Assembly: GCA_949752745.1 (NCBI GenBank) | Contig: OX457031.1 | Coordinates: 4,777,967 to 4,841,966 of the forward strand | From: Protula sp. h YS-2021 | Lineage: Eukaryota > Annelida > Polychaeta > Sabellida > Serpulidae | Direction: 5' to 3' | DNA: 64,000 nt | In this document: positions 30,524-44,015 of the stretch, one piece after another | Numbering within the stretch: position 1 is the first letter of the stretch | How the letters are laid out: the number at the start of each line of letters is the position of its first letter | The notes under the pieces: model-generated | What the model was told of the DNA's origin: nothing | The model's database searches: none | Seen by the model: the letters and a program-made list of their open reading frames with translations, nothing else | Position numbers and translations under genes: made by a program

Positions 30524-33500
30524 TCAATCACAATAGCTATATTAGTTAATTTAGTCTTAAATGTCACAATGATGTTATGTAGGAACAGTACAAAATTGAT
30601 TTTCTACCGACGCTTTTAAGTCAAGGAAAGTCGAGTACCTAGTACTCTCGCATGACCTCGGGTGAACAAAGATGCATGAATCCTTCGAACTGTATTAAAA
30701 TTGTTTGATGTTTGCTATCCTTCTCGTTAATAATAAAACAGATTGTTTATCAACTCAACGATATAGCAAAGAAATAGTTGAAATAGTTGATCTAAATAAC
30801 GGTATATTTAATTGTAATAAATATCACCCCTAAAAATTTACTGGCTTTTAAATGATGGCTAAATATGTGCCATACTTACATTCCCAATTTGTATTATATT
30901 TTTAGTTTAGTTTGTTTCGAAACTTTCAGATAAGAACTTCGTTTGCATGGAGCACAGTTGGACCCGGGCAGGTTTTTTCGAAATCAATAAAGAACCAAAA
31001 TCCTTGCTTTCTATTGAACATTTGTTGTGACTAAAATCACCTATTGATACCATAATAATAACACAACAATAGAGTAAATCTGAGTTTGAAATACCGGCAA
31101 GCACATCTAGTCTACGTAAATAACTCTTATGAATGAATTGACCAGTGGATCTTTGGCCCTTTCAGGCCTTTTGTGCACTGGATAATACACGAAAATATGC
31201 TTATTAATGGCGGCTCTACTAGCACACCTGAAGCACAAAAAGCTTTGACACATTACTTAACGTACATGAAATTATCTCAGTTATAGATACATCTTGTGAG
31301 GGGTTGAACAGTTTATACTCGGCATTATAAAAGTGCAAGGGCGAGATGTTATATTCTCCCAGGACAACTAAAAATGTACAGATCTACATATGTTTGTTTG
31401 CTGGTGTTTTATTCGAACGATGAAGACGTATAAATTTATGTTAAAACAGGACATCAACATATTTGTGTGCAATTCTTTGTAAATACATAAATGAAATATT
31501 TTTTACTAATCAATACCACATCTTTTGTTTAATGCAAAAATAGTTTTCACAGTACTCGTTTTATATAAATCATACTTGCCAAAAAGACACAAATACAATG
31601 CATTCTTTGAATATAAACATTGAGTAAAGATTCATCCATGTTCCTTATAATGGTTTCCGTGCAAAGTTCACACAAAAGCATTCTTTCAATTCTATTTTCA
31701 AGAGATTTAAATATTGATAAAAGAGATAATAAGAGAAATTTATGTATCTTTAGAAGACCTTTTTTGAATTTGCAAATTTTCTTGTCACTTTATTTTATTC
31801 AGGTTATGTATTAACACATCAGAAACCACAAATGTTGTACTAAAATTTAGATTATTCATCTGAAATTTAGATTAAACATCTGTTAAAACGAATACTGTTT
31901 TCTTTTAAAAAAATCAACTTTTATCGGAATTTTTATTTTTCTCATCACTATAAACCGGATTATGGCTTAATGATCAGTGACTCGGGATTAAGTTAACGTT
32001 TTCGGCTTTACGTGAAGATTGTCAAATAATTGCTATACGTCATGATTGTTTTACTTTGAAAGTAAATAAGAATTTTGATGTCTTGTCCTAATCATTTCTT
32101 TCAAACTATCCCCAAAAAGTTGGAGTCGAAACGATACCTCTAGCGAAAAAGTCCAACATACCCCTAGATGACTCTTGCGATCGCAGTTTCTATAACTGAA
32201 CATGCCATTGATGTCCATTTTGCCAATATCGGTGCACGACTTTCGCCAATGGCGTTATATTATAATGGATGCATCACATAAATGGCCCAATAATAATTTT
32301 TTAACACGATTATTATTATAGTGAATTTTGTGCTTAAATAACAATTTTGAATTGCAAAAAAATGTTTTCTTGAGATAAGGATAATGAATCCCCCATTATA
32401 GCCACAGCGACACTGAATCTACAACGCAAAACAACTCTTTACTTAAGTTCGGGAGTTTCGCCGAGGTCGATAATAATGTGCCAGAGTACTTTTCAGTGTG
32501 TTTCTTACAAAGAGGATTGCTAGTTCCAAGTCTCGATCTCCTAGAATGTGCTCTGAAAGAACCAGAGCCTCGAATATTAAAATCAATGGCCATTTCTATT
32601 ACAGGAACTTTTCTGTGCTAGGAAGATAGAAAGAATCGCAGTGACTGGGTCCAACAGCACGAATTGACTTATTCTGGATACTTTCTTGAACTACCCTACC
32701 CTAACGTCTTCCCGAGACATGCAATACGCTGTAGAAGAAACGAGAATCAACGAATATAGATCAAAATTGATTAAATTATCCGATTCAAACTTAACACTTT
32801 TGTCGAAAAGTTTTTGCGTCTCGACTGAATTCAGTTGGGATAAGGATACAAAGAAATGACAGAAAAAATCTGGCAAAAACCAAAAAAATTCCACTTTGCC
32901 AGAAGCATATTCATATGTTGGCTATAAAAGTGGCTGAATAAAGTGGCTGAATTAACAGTATTCAGCAGCTTACGAGAGCGCCATTGATGGTAGCTGCAAC
33001 TACTCCGGCGTTGGTCAAGCATGTCTGTACCTCGTATGCTTGAAACAAAGTATTAGTGTTACGGCTTGTGGAAGCTATATTTAAATCCCCCAAATGACTG
33101 CTTCGTCAATTGTTATTTGAGAATCTGAAGGCAAAAAATCACTGCAAATTCCAAAATGTTTGGGAGACGTCTTGTTCCTGTGTGGAGTTACTTTGACAGA
33201 GACATGTTAAACAACAAAAACTCAAACTGAAGTTATGGAGAGTTATCTAAGCGCTTAAATTTGCACATAGCTATCGGAGATATTGTCAAATGTAAATGTC
33301 CTTGGAAATCTTTTCCAAAAAGCATTAAGAGGTCTGCAATAAACTGCTAAAAGCGTGGTGTTTTGCCTTTTCTGCTTTAATTTTTGAGTTTGATTTAAAT
33401 AAAAAATCTGATTTAAATAAAAAGCATGATTTTTTTAACATCGGATATTTTCTACCCCTGGTCAGCTTGCTCCAAATCGGAGATTCTAGCTCTGAAATGT

Positions 33501-33639
33501 ATTTTAATTAATAATATGTCTTCTCCCAAATAAAGGGCAAAAGAAAGATCGCTCCCATAAGACAGAGGAGCGTTTTAACCAATTTGATATCAAGTTTAAT
33601 TTCATTTCACTTCCCTCGTATCTTTGTGTAAATGTAAAT

Positions 33640-35770
33640 ATAAATTTAAAAGAGATTTAACGTGTCTTAATCTTAAAGATATTCTAAGACACGGTACAAA
33701 AATAGAAAATAATTTAAAAGGTATAAAATAAGACAAAAAACTGATATGACTGGGAAAAAAATCACAAATAAGCAAATAAAACAGTTTTCAGTTTCTTTTT
33801 AAAATGAATATCGTCTTCTACCACACGTAATGATGTTCGTAGTCCATTCCACAGACGAGGCGCACAGTCTGAGAAGGATCGGTCTCCGTAGGTTTTTGTC
33901 CGCGACTTGGGTACCACCAGCAAGTTTTCTTTTGTGAATTCTAGGGCTCTATTTGGAAGGTAGAGGGTCAGTAATTCAGTAATGTACGCGGGAGCTGTTC
34001 CTTGAATTGCGCGAAACGTTAATAGCAGGATTTTGAACTGAATTCTCAATGAAACGGGCAGCCGATGTAACGATTTCAGAACTGGTGTTATGTGATCGAA
34101 TTTGCGTCCATTAGTAACGAGTAGAGCAGCGATAATCTGTATTCTTTGTAGTTTATTAAGAATTCCTTATTCTATAGCATTTCCATAGTCTAAGCGTGAT
34201 GATATCAGCGCATGAACCAGTTTCTAACGAGCCTCCTGGGCTATGAACTGGCGTATTGTTTCGGAGATGAAACAGGCAGGTTTTACAGCGGTTGGAAATT
34301 TCTTCTACTTGTTTCATGTTGGAGTCAAAAATAAGACCAACGTTTTTTGCACTGTCAGTTGGTCTGTCCAATCTTAATACTGTCGAAGTTGATCTTGCTG
34401 TTATACGAAGGTGGGGTTATAACCATCACTTCTGTCTTGGAATCATTCAATTTTAACTTTTAGCTCTGTCATCCAATGTTTTATTTCTTGGATGCAGGTA
34501 ACCAGTTTGTTCACTGCTTGTTCAAAACTAGAGTGATCATCCAGACGAAAAGATACACAGTTCTGTGTGCCATCGGCATATATATGGTAGTTCACGGTAT
34601 GTCGTTTAGTAATATCAGCAACAGGGAGTGTGTAAATCTTGTAATCCCCCGGGCCCATAAGTTACCCCTTAGTTGCTCCAAAAACGCAGACACGATCTGA
34701 TAATGCTTCACCGATGGCGACTGATAACATTCTTCAAGTATGGTTATCTCTGAACCATTTGGGAGGAGCGCGCCCGATCCCTATACGTTCAGAAACCCTC
34801 TGCACCAGAACAGCATGATCGATCGTATCAAATGCAAAACTAAAACAGTGCCGTATCTGTTGTCCAGGGATCGGAGAATGTCGTCCAAAATGCGTACCAA
34901 AGCTGTTCTGTACTATGTCCGACACGGTAAGCCGATTGAAATTTTTCGTGTAGATTTTGATTGGACATGCGAGTTTTGAAACATTTGACTACAGCCTTCT
35001 CAATTATCTTTGAGATGTATGGAATGTTTGACACACGGCGATAGTTCTTCAGTTGTTATGAATTTAAATTTGCTGTTTTAATCAGTGGTTTGACCAGTGC
35101 GTGTTGCAAAACAGGCGGCCATGTTGTAGTGACAAATTTACTATACCGGTAATAGTTGGCAGCAGAGCAAGTATGCATTTCTTCAGCAGAGAGGTTGGGA
35201 TGGGATCCAATTTGCATGACGCATTGCTGGTTTTGAATATAATTTCGAGGATGTCTTCCTCTGAGTATGTACGAAAATAATGTAATTTTGTTTCACATTT
35301 TGGTTCCTGGATTGAGACATAGTCACAGTTGTTTTTATCCAGATTTTCTCTTATAGTTTCTATTTTATCCACAAAAAGTTGTTAAAATCGTTTGCCATTT
35401 GATGAGTGTGTCGGTAGGATAGTTTGAGATTTCTTTTGTAGTTCATTTAAAACACTAAAGAGTTGTTTTTGATCAAACCCGCATTCGTTAATGCGTTTTG
35501 TGTAGTACAGTTTCTTAGTTCGCAAAATTGGATACACTTTCCTCTGTTTTACATTTTCGCATATCTCTCTCAGCCTTCCTTCTTTCTCTTTTTATTTTTT
35601 TTATTTCATCGGTGAACCACGGAACTTTAGGTCCTTTGGTAACTACTTATGTTTTTGTTGGTGCATGTCTATCCAAAAGTTCACGTAGGGTAGTGTTGTA
35701 TCGGTAAAGTAGGGAACTGGCAGTGTCACCTGGTAGTGGTAAGATGTCGGCAGTTTTCAAGTTTCAAGTT
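33640..35770 (-). mobile_element. Decayed CR1/L2-type LINE, 5' truncated
   Basis: On the minus strand from about 35770 down it reads the post-endonuclease linker, FRTYSEEDILEIIFKTSNAS / LDPIPTSLLKKC, ISKIIEKAVVKCF / FQSAYRVGHSTEQ, AFDTIDHAVLVQR, HIYADGTQ (the YADD box mutated to YADG), KNVGLIFDSNM and the C-terminal PRLWNGLR block. Frameshifts and stops separate these pieces and the endonuclease is missing. It is dead and is present only in unit 3. Confidence 0.88.
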
Positions 35771-35799
35771 TGTGCCTGGTGTACCGACCGTTCTCTCGC

Positions 35800-38700
35800 C
35801 CTGCCTTTACTTATTGAAGAATACATTCTTTCTGGATAGGTGTTGACTTAAAAGACCCAACGGCTTTACATTGTGTTAGTCCAAAGTTTTGAAAAGATCC
35901 GTCGTCTTACATGTGTTGCACTGCTAGGTATAAAACAGAAAAGCTGTTTATTTGTTGAGATACTATTTGCTGTTTGGTAGACCCACATTTGCTGTTTGGT
36001 AGCAATTAAAAGTAATAAGCAATAATCCTTCTTTCAATATTGAAAATTGATATTGACATTTTCTTCATGATGACGTATTGTTAAAGTCAGGTAAGATTGC
36101 CATCCGTAGAAATTGGATCATGCAACGGAATTTGAAACACTCGTGCAATTTTATAGAAAACACACAGAACATATATAAAAAGAGTTGTTCTTTTAAAACG
36201 TATTTTTTTTCAGAAAAATCTTGCAGTCATTTAAAAAATATGCAAAGCTACTTTATAGCTGGTTTGTTAGTTAGTCCTATTAGCTGGTTAAGAATTGTTC
36301 TTCCTAACAAAACTGATATTTTTCAGGAATCCAAAGAAGTCGGTGCAGCGTGCTCCTTACAGTTGCTGGCTGCCTATTAAATAAAAACAGTTTGAATATG
36401 TAGCTAATTTTTATTTTTCTAATATGTTATGACATGTAAGGGTACTTAATACTTAATACTTAATTGTATATCTAATAATTAGTTTTGAGCTTTCACTGCC
36501 CCCTCCCCCCGAAATTTATTAAATTCGTGTGATGCATTTATTTCTATTTGTTTTTATCCTTTTGGTGAAATTGCTTAGAAGGCTAGTCTGAGGAAGTTGG
36601 GAATAGTGGCAAATTCTGTAGAAGCAAACAATTACATGTGTGGCGGAGTCGCCTTTGTTTTCTTTTGAAATTAATTGTACCTTCCAATGTGACAACGGAT
36701 ATTGAAAATGTTCAGTCATGGAAACACAATAGACTACCATAGTTCGACTTACTTGCAACTGCATATACTATGGATATTACATAGCCAAGAGGGAAAACAG
36801 GGAATTACGCCCCGAAGCGAAAAATGAATATTGACCTCACCCTAAGTGTTTGGGATTGCATTTACTTATGACTTTCCGTGTCCTCCCCTCTCGATCATGT
36901 TGTATTCCTTTATTGCATGTCTTGGTTTTGCCGTGTAGACCCATTGAAAACTACCCCCAACGTAAGCAGTTGTTTATCTCTGCCATATTTAATTTTTTGC
37001 TAATATCTAATTTTGACCATTATACAACGCGAATTTGCTATGGAAAATTAAGGAAACCCCTTTACCTTCATTTTGTTTAAATAAAACATCTGTGTAAATA
37101 AAAATAGTAAAGTTGGATCCACCTGAAAATTTGAAGTGAATGCAACTAGATCAACGATAGTATAGAAAAGGCAAAAAGCAAAGAATATATGTCTAACTTC
37201 TTGTAATATGTCAGTCTTTAAGGGTTTCATAGCTGAAAAAGAAATTCAGGTATAAATCATAATCTGAGCTAAAGTTTAGCTCTCTCGATTAAACAACAAA
37301 TAACCTTTGTACTTAATTTTAACAACATTTGTACACTGTTGTTATCTAAATAATAATAATACATTCTTTTTAATGTTTTTCATTATTATTTAATGCAAGA
37401 TTTAAAAAAGTATCGATTCTTATATAAACGTCCTCACAAAGATACAAAAATTAAAAGATAAATGTGTACAAAAACGAATCTTTGCCAGAATTCATCATGG
37501 CAATTCTCACTTTAGTATCTTGTGGAGAATGTTTTACCGATAAAATTCATGGATGTTGATGATTAACGTCAAATTTATTTTAGAACTTTTAGCGATGAAG
37601 TGGGGGGAGGGATGGACCGGGGTAGGGTTATTTTCAAATCTAAAACTGACACTGAACAGTAAAAATATTAATATAACCTCACGGACAGGACAGAAAATGG
37701 AATCACTGACAAAAATCATGCATGACTAGAACTGAGTCTTACAGGGTGGGATGAGCTAGAGCGCAACACATAAAAATAGTGCACTCTTCGTTTTGCTATT
37801 TACTACCTTTAAACCATAGAATAAAAATAATTTCTCATCTGTTCTCGGTGTGCAGTGTTCTTGTTTTGCTGGATAGTTATTGAAGCCAACGTTACTCCTT
37901 AGAGGGTCAATTCACACCCTTTAGTACAAATAAACCCAATTTGAATTAACAACATTTTCTCAAAGTGTTGATCTTTGTCTCAAGATTTATCACAAATTTA
38001 ATGAACAGTTTCCTGCGATTCAAATGGAAATGGCTTTTGAGATGCGTTCTTAAAAATGTTAGTGTCTGTTTTTATTGAGCTAATTACTCTTTGAGGATTA
38101 GAGTAGCGCGAATGCCAGTAAGGAGCCTCGCGCTCTCTTATATCACTCCAATAACCACCACACAAGCAAAAACTCGCCTTTTAAAAAGGATTTAACCAAA
38201 CTTATTGCTTATCCCCAAGTTAAACTCTTAGTACTAAAACTGGCTTACGTCTAATTAAACAAGTATGGGACTAAATTGTTTATTTGATAAAGTCATAATG
38301 TGTTGCATGGCAACATTTATTTTAAGGAAGATGTTTACTTGCCTCAAAGTTTTCTTTTTATGCGGAATATCGAGTTTTTAACATTTTGCTATCTTGATAA
38401 AAATATTGCATGCTCCCATTTTAACAGATGCTTTTCTAACTAGCAATTTAAGTCCCAGCAATAAAGAACGTAATTTTCAAACTGGTGGCGTGGCTGGAAC
38501 GGTCAAAATAAAATATTGCATTTTGTTTAACTCAAGATTTTGCACCTTTATTTATTTGTATTTTTCTTGTGTAATTCTTAACAAATGTATTGTTTATCTT
38601 ATATTATGATATAAATTGAAATTTTCAACAAATATTTCTTAATTAGTACCACAAAAGTTGAAAAACGCTAAATTTAAAAATTAATAAATTTGTGACGTCG

Positions 38701-39386
38701 AAAATAACACTTACTGCAAGAAGCTGTTTCAATAACTCACTGTTCTTACTAAATAATTTTTCTCCTTAAAATATAAATATTTTACTTGATGGAGAAGAAA
38801 GTATGAGGAAAATGGAGGAGGGAGTATGAGAATGGAGGAAGAAGGAGAAGGGAAGATGAGCAAGGATGGAGGGAGGGACGTTGTTAGGCTCAAAACCCTT
38901 CCTTCAAGAGAGATTTAGCAGATACAATTCATGCGTATAACAGGTAAATTTGGCATAAATGTCTTTTTAATTATATAAATTATGGAACTAAATCATTAGA
39001 TTAAAGAAGCATTAATTATCTCTAAGCACGATATAGTGTTTATGTACGTTTAAGTCTGCATACCAAAGTAAATTAATGATGTTGGATGTATTTGTACCAA
39101 TGTGTGATTATCTATATCAAGTCCTGTTCTCTTAATGTGCTTCATATAAGGCTATCAAGTCCAATGCGTTGAATTTACATTTGAAAATGAAACAAACATA
39201 ATTTTATTGATCAAAACAAAGTTATGAAAGCATTTGCAAAATGTTTAAACTTAATGTTTTGGAGACTGTCAACAGATCCTTTTACCTATCAACACAAATA
39301 ATTCTATTTTCATCACAAAGCTCAATCACAAATCCTTTTTCGTCTAGCGATTCAAGTTTGAAACATGTTTACATACCACGGAGAAC
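35800..39386. other. Unit 3 sequence downstream of FUT copy 3, no gene
   Basis: Homologous to 26720-29206. It contains a purine-rich block (about 38790-38880) also seen at 28620-28700 and 21180-21290. No gene was recognised. Confidence 0.65.
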
Positions 39387-40659
39387 TCAGTTAAAATCGG
39401 CGCTTGTCGTATTAGGGAAATGATTGAGATAAAATTGTTCCGGTGTGTAACAGTCTCTGTCAGAATCTCCCCAAATATCATTATCATCCACATTAGCGCT
39501 TGTTCTAGGAATGTTATTCAAGTACTTACAGAGGTTACAAAATTCTTTACTCTCGTGTATAATATAAAATTGCTTCCACTTGAAGTACAGGTTATAAAGT
39601 GTGTCGTCTCTGTCTAGTATCAGTAGGTACTGAGCTAGAGCTTGAGGGGAAGCAAAGTCTCTGATGTCAATGTAAGAATTAGGCGGTAAAAGAGTTTTAT
39701 AGTCACTGCCCCCTAACACTATTGGAATTATGTTCAGTTTTATAATCCTCCAAACCTTTTCCGTCACGTAATCTTCACAGAGGCTGTTTTCAAACGACAA
39801 ATAAAACTTGTATTTTTCTTCAAGCATTGTATGGCATACGTTTGTGCCATTTACAAGGTAGCGTTTTGGGCATGCGTCATTTCCACACTTACCAATAATG
39901 TCCACTTGTATATATTTTTGCAACTCACGTGTAGAGTTCTCTCTTACTCTTTGTATCACATTTACTGACAAACCCCACGACGAGTTTAGATTTTCCGGTG
40001 GCGTAATTTAATAAATCAACTGACACTTTTCCAGCATTATTTGAATTAATGGGGGTATATTGGCCGTATGGGATATGAATATCAGCGGAGCGCATATAAC
40101 TCATAGTGGCATTAAAGATTCCCTTGTAGGATTTTGAAAACATATCTTTGTAGATTATTTTATGGCGTTTTTTCTGCACAGTAACTGGCGATTCAAATCG
40201 GACTGATATCCATACCTGATGTGGATTGCGAAAGCGTGGTAAGCTTTCCCCTTTAAGGTCAAACATGTGAACTAAAAGAGCATCGGTCTCATTTAATGTT
40301 CTTTTGTCATAAACAGCGTGACAGTTACTATAGTCACAATTTTCAAACATTGTATTTTGACGTCCTAACCAAAGTGTAGATCTCCAAAACGTAGTCCACA
40401 CTAATATAGTGTAATTGTGGTGGGAACCTGTCGCACTGCTGGAGTAGGAGCTGTCTTGAGTATTCCTCCAGAATCTGTTCGTACCTGACGTGATGTAGCT
40501 GTCCATAGCACTGTCTGCTGTGGGCACACTATATGTAAACCTTGTGGCATGGCTGTAGCGTGTCATGTAATTTCTTGATATTAATGTCATAACCAACGTA
40601 GAAATGATTAATATCGTCATAAATAACCCATACAATATATTGTTGTGATTATTCATCAT
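39387..40659 (-). pseudogene. Alpha-1,3-fucosyltransferase-like (GT10), copy 3, frameshifted
   Basis: The N-terminal frame (40659-39925) covers the anchor, a diverged stem and WTTFWRSTLWLGRQ through FVSKCDTKSKRELYT, then stops. The C-terminal frame (from about 39940 to 39387) continues with RELQKYIQVDIIGK and the GDP-fucose motif SFENSLCEDYVTEKVW to the normal end. Where copy 1 has CTCTACGTCCGTGAG, this copy has CTCTACACGTGAG, a net loss of 2 bases. The predicted product is about 243 residues and lacks the donor-binding motif. No other break is visible, so the lesion looks young, or could be a sequencing error or a null allele. Confidence 0.88.
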
Positions 40660-42329
40660 GTTTTTTTTATTTTAAGAATGGTTTTTGTTTGCATTTTCAT
40701 TCTGAGTGCTGATCAATCGCCAAAGCTTTACCAATTAGGTTCCTTAAATGTCACAATGCTGTTGTGCAAAACAGCAATATTGTGTCGAAAGTCCATATCT
40801 TTTACTTGAACAGCACAAAGATTATTTTCTACAGACGCTGTTACGTGCAGTCAATTAAAAGTCAATTGCGTGGCGCGCCTCGTATCAGCAAAGTACTGGG
40901 TGTTTGATGACATGTCTGGTATATTAGTTAATCTCAGCTCCAAGGTCTCTTTGCCAAGCGTGACATTTCGCCCTTCGGGTGAGCAAAAATGCACACAATC
41001 CTGCGATCTATGTTACAATTATCTGACGTTTTGCTATCCGTCTCGCTAACAATAAAACAGATTGTTTTTGAACACAATGATATAGCAAAGGAATAATTCC
41101 TCCAAATAACGATATGTTCAATTATAAAATATGCTTACATTTCTTAGTTCTTCGAACAGAGCTTGACCTGGGCTGGCTCTTCGCTAATCCATAAAGAACC
41201 TAAAGCATTGCTTTCTATTGAATATTTATTCTGACTAAAACCACCTATTAATAGCATAATAATAACACAACAATGCAGTAAATCACAGGCGAGCACAGCT
41301 AATCTACATAAATCTACATAAATTAATCATATGAATGAACTGACCACTGGATCTTTGGCGTCTTTCAGGCCTTTTTTGCACTGGATAATACACGAAAATA
41401 TACATATTAACGGATTTAGTGGCACATATGAAGCCTAAAATCTTTGACAGATTACATAAAATTTTCTCATTTATAGATACACCTTGTGAGGATTTGAACA
41501 GTTTTTATTTAACACTGCATTATGAAAGTGCAAGAGCTACATGTATTGCGCGTTAATATTCTCCCAACATAACTATAAGCGTACAGATCTACATATTTTT
41601 GTTTGCTGGTCTTTTATTCAAACGATGAAGACGCATAAATTTACAGCAACGACATGTTGGTGTATAAATCATTATAAATACAAAAAGGAAACAATTTCTG
41701 TTTTGTAATACCACATTTGTTTAATGTTGTTAGTGTTTTTCACAGTAGTCCTTTATATAAATCATAAGTGCCACAAAGACCCAAATAGGGTGCAATACTT
41801 GAAATAAAAACATTGAGTAAAGATTCATCTGTCTTATGTATAATGGTTTCCATACAAAGTTCATGCAAAGGCATTCTGTCAGTTCTATTTTTGAAAGATT
41901 CAAACTAGAGAAAGTTACTTAGCTCTGTATTTCATTCAGGTTATATAATAATACATCAGAAACCTCTAGTGTTCTACAGACATTTAAATTAACCGAAAAC
42001 CATCATTTACACAATTGTTTTTTAAGGGATATTTTATCTCATCTTTTGTTTTTTTTTCATCACTATAAACATGATTTGAGTATGACTTAATGATGAGTGC
42101 CTCATGATCAAGTTCATGTTTTTGGATCTCAGTGTGAGCCTCTTGATGTGCTTTATTATAATATCAAGCACTAACAAAAGGAGCGATTTCTGTTTGGACA
42201 AAATATTTCTGTGTGACTTATTATTGATGTTCTTAAACTAAAATAAATGCACAAAATACATTCGCAGGTGTGAAAGGCTGCGTATATGTGAATATTCAAA
42301 TGACACATAATACAAATGTTAAACACGCC

Positions 42330-42660
42330 ATCGTCGAAGGCGCACACCACAACCGGACACAAAAAGTTGCCATTTTGGCAATTTTTTACCTATTTGAAAA
42401 TAAAAAGAAGTTGCACTATATATTCACTGTGCAAGGCAGTATATGCCTAGGATAAATAATTTCGGAGAACTTGCGTGGAAAGCACTCAAGTCTTACATTG
42501 CAGTTATCTCAAAAAGATCACAATTTTTGACAAGTCGCTATTTTGGCAATTTTTGGCCGATTTGAAAAATAACACAATGTTGCACAGCTTCAATATATAT
42601 ATATTCACTTTGCAGGGTTGCATATGCATAGGGTAAATAGTTTCGAAGAACTTGCATGGA
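42330..42660. repeat. Pair of about 165-bp repeats
   Basis: Both copies carry attttggcaatttttggccg / acctatttgaaaaata, gttgcac, a tatatattcact block, and ttcg(g/a)agaacttgc(g/a)tggaaa. The function is unknown; probably part of a dispersed element with the adjoining gacggacg tract. Confidence 0.7.
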
Positions 42661-42679
42661 AACAAAACAGCATCCAAAG

Positions 42680-42740
42680 TGTGACACACGGACGGACGGA
42701 CAGACGGGCGGAGAGACGGGCAGACGGACGGACAAAGGGC
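42680..42740. repeat. gacggacg / gacgggcg simple repeat
   Basis: A short GACGGACGGACAGACGG-type tract. The Pro/Ser/Val-rich open frames across it are artefacts. Confidence 0.9.
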
Positions 42741-42849
42741 AATCCTATAGACCCCCCCGGGCTCGCCAGGTTGGGGTCTAAAATGTGCAGATGTTATGGA
42801 CATTTGTTTAATACTGGAAAGAACTCGAAGGTTAAAATAACATCGAGAG

Positions 42850-43310
42850 AGTCAGAGATGGAAGAAACGGATGTCAATGGATGTATCGAATATGTCCATG
42901 GAAGAGTTAGAGAAAAAGACCGGTGTCCATGGAGGTATTACATCTATCCATGGAATAGTTAGAGATGAAAGCAGGATGGTAGTAACAGTATTTTGATGGC
43001 AGAATTAACATTAGCGCAAGCTCTGGAGTAGCGTAGAGCAGGAGTGTTCTTAGATTAGCCAATATGACCACGGGGATATCACACATGTCTACAGAGGTAT
43101 TATATACTCCATGGAGGTATTATATATGATGGTGGATGTATTATATATGCATGGAGGTATTTTGTACATCCATGGAGGTAATTTATAGTTTCCTGGAAGT
43201 ATCATACAATTTATGCAATTTGTGTCCATGAAGGCATTGTGTTTGTCCATGGAGGTATTATATATCTCTTAGGAGGTGTTATTTATTTCAACGGTGGTGT
43301 GCCATTTAAA
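42850..43310. repeat. tccatggaggtatta minisatellite
   Basis: Irregular units of about 22-28 bp built on tccatggaggtattatat, about 12-15 copies, decayed at both ends. It lies about 630 bp upstream of the receptor gene's signal-peptide exon. Confidence 0.8.
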
Positions 43311-43942
43311 TAGAGTGTGAAAATGGCTTCTGTCACTCGTATCTTTACGAAGTTCAGTTGCTGGAATGTTTTTTTATGGAAAATGACTAGTTTCAGTCAG
43401 GAGTTCCTAAAGACATCTGCAGAAAATATTTCATTAAATATATAATGCAAAGCACTAAAATTTGGCGGTTGGTTTTTTATTTTCCACAATTCTTCCTTAT
43501 ATTAATTGGCAAATGTTTTCGTTTATAACACATTTAATTGGCAACTGTCATACATGTGCACCACTTGAATTTAGCCGTACCGATTCAACCTCTCTGCTGA
43601 ATGAAGAAGAAAGCGCACCGACATTACGCAGTTGCTTATTAAGAATATTTCTTACTTTCAAAAGCCCTTTTGCGGTAGCATTTGTAAACCATTGATCAAA
43701 AGAGTCTTTTAAAAGTACTAATGCTGCACATACTGTTGAAAATAACATAAAAGGTTATTATATGCAAACAGGAAGTTCTTTGTTGTATCTGGAAACAGGA
43801 AGTTGTTCAAGCAAGAGACTTATTCTGTTTTGACATTTTTCTTCGTATTTTTCTTCTGAGTGAATGAAATAAGTTTAGATAACTGAATAAAATTGCAAGA
43901 ATAATCAGTTCTTCTATACAACCAATCATAAATCTATGAAAC

Positions 43943-44015
43943 ATGCGTAGACTAATTTTAATGTTGTGTTTCGACTTCGTTGTATCAAGTGTTTCTGGCT
44001 TTGCGGATGTATCAG
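43943..44015 (+). CDS. Receptor exon 1, signal peptide
   Basis: The ATG at 43943 opens 24 codons with an Arg-Arg n-region and a hydrophobic core, ending phase 1 at donor GTGAGC. Phase and content fit exon 2 (Glu-Val-Cys start). Too short for automatic frame lists. Confidence 0.68.

Larger units (their letters stand above)
24640..32010. repeat. Segmental duplication unit 2 (contains FUT copy 2)
   Basis: About 7.4 kb and the only unit without a recognised transposon insertion. Landmarks: gtagtcgaaacgacacctcc (about 24760), aatacattctttctggatag (about 26742), tcgatcatgttgcattcctt (about 27738), FUT copy 2 and the shared 5' flank. A deletion of about 400 bp near 28622 relative to unit 3 joins the purine block to the upstream block. 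Confidence 0.8.
32010..42130. repeat. Segmental duplication unit 3 (contains FUT copy 3)
   Basis: About 10.1 kb; the same landmarks as units 1 and 2, with a LINE relic (33640-35770) inserted before the aatacattctttctggatag block (about 35819). Homology ends near 42130, where the array stops. Confidence 0.8.

Noticed and set aside
42504..42803. Pro/Ser/Val-rich frame
   Set aside because: Runs through a GACGGACG simple repeat; no conserved domain.
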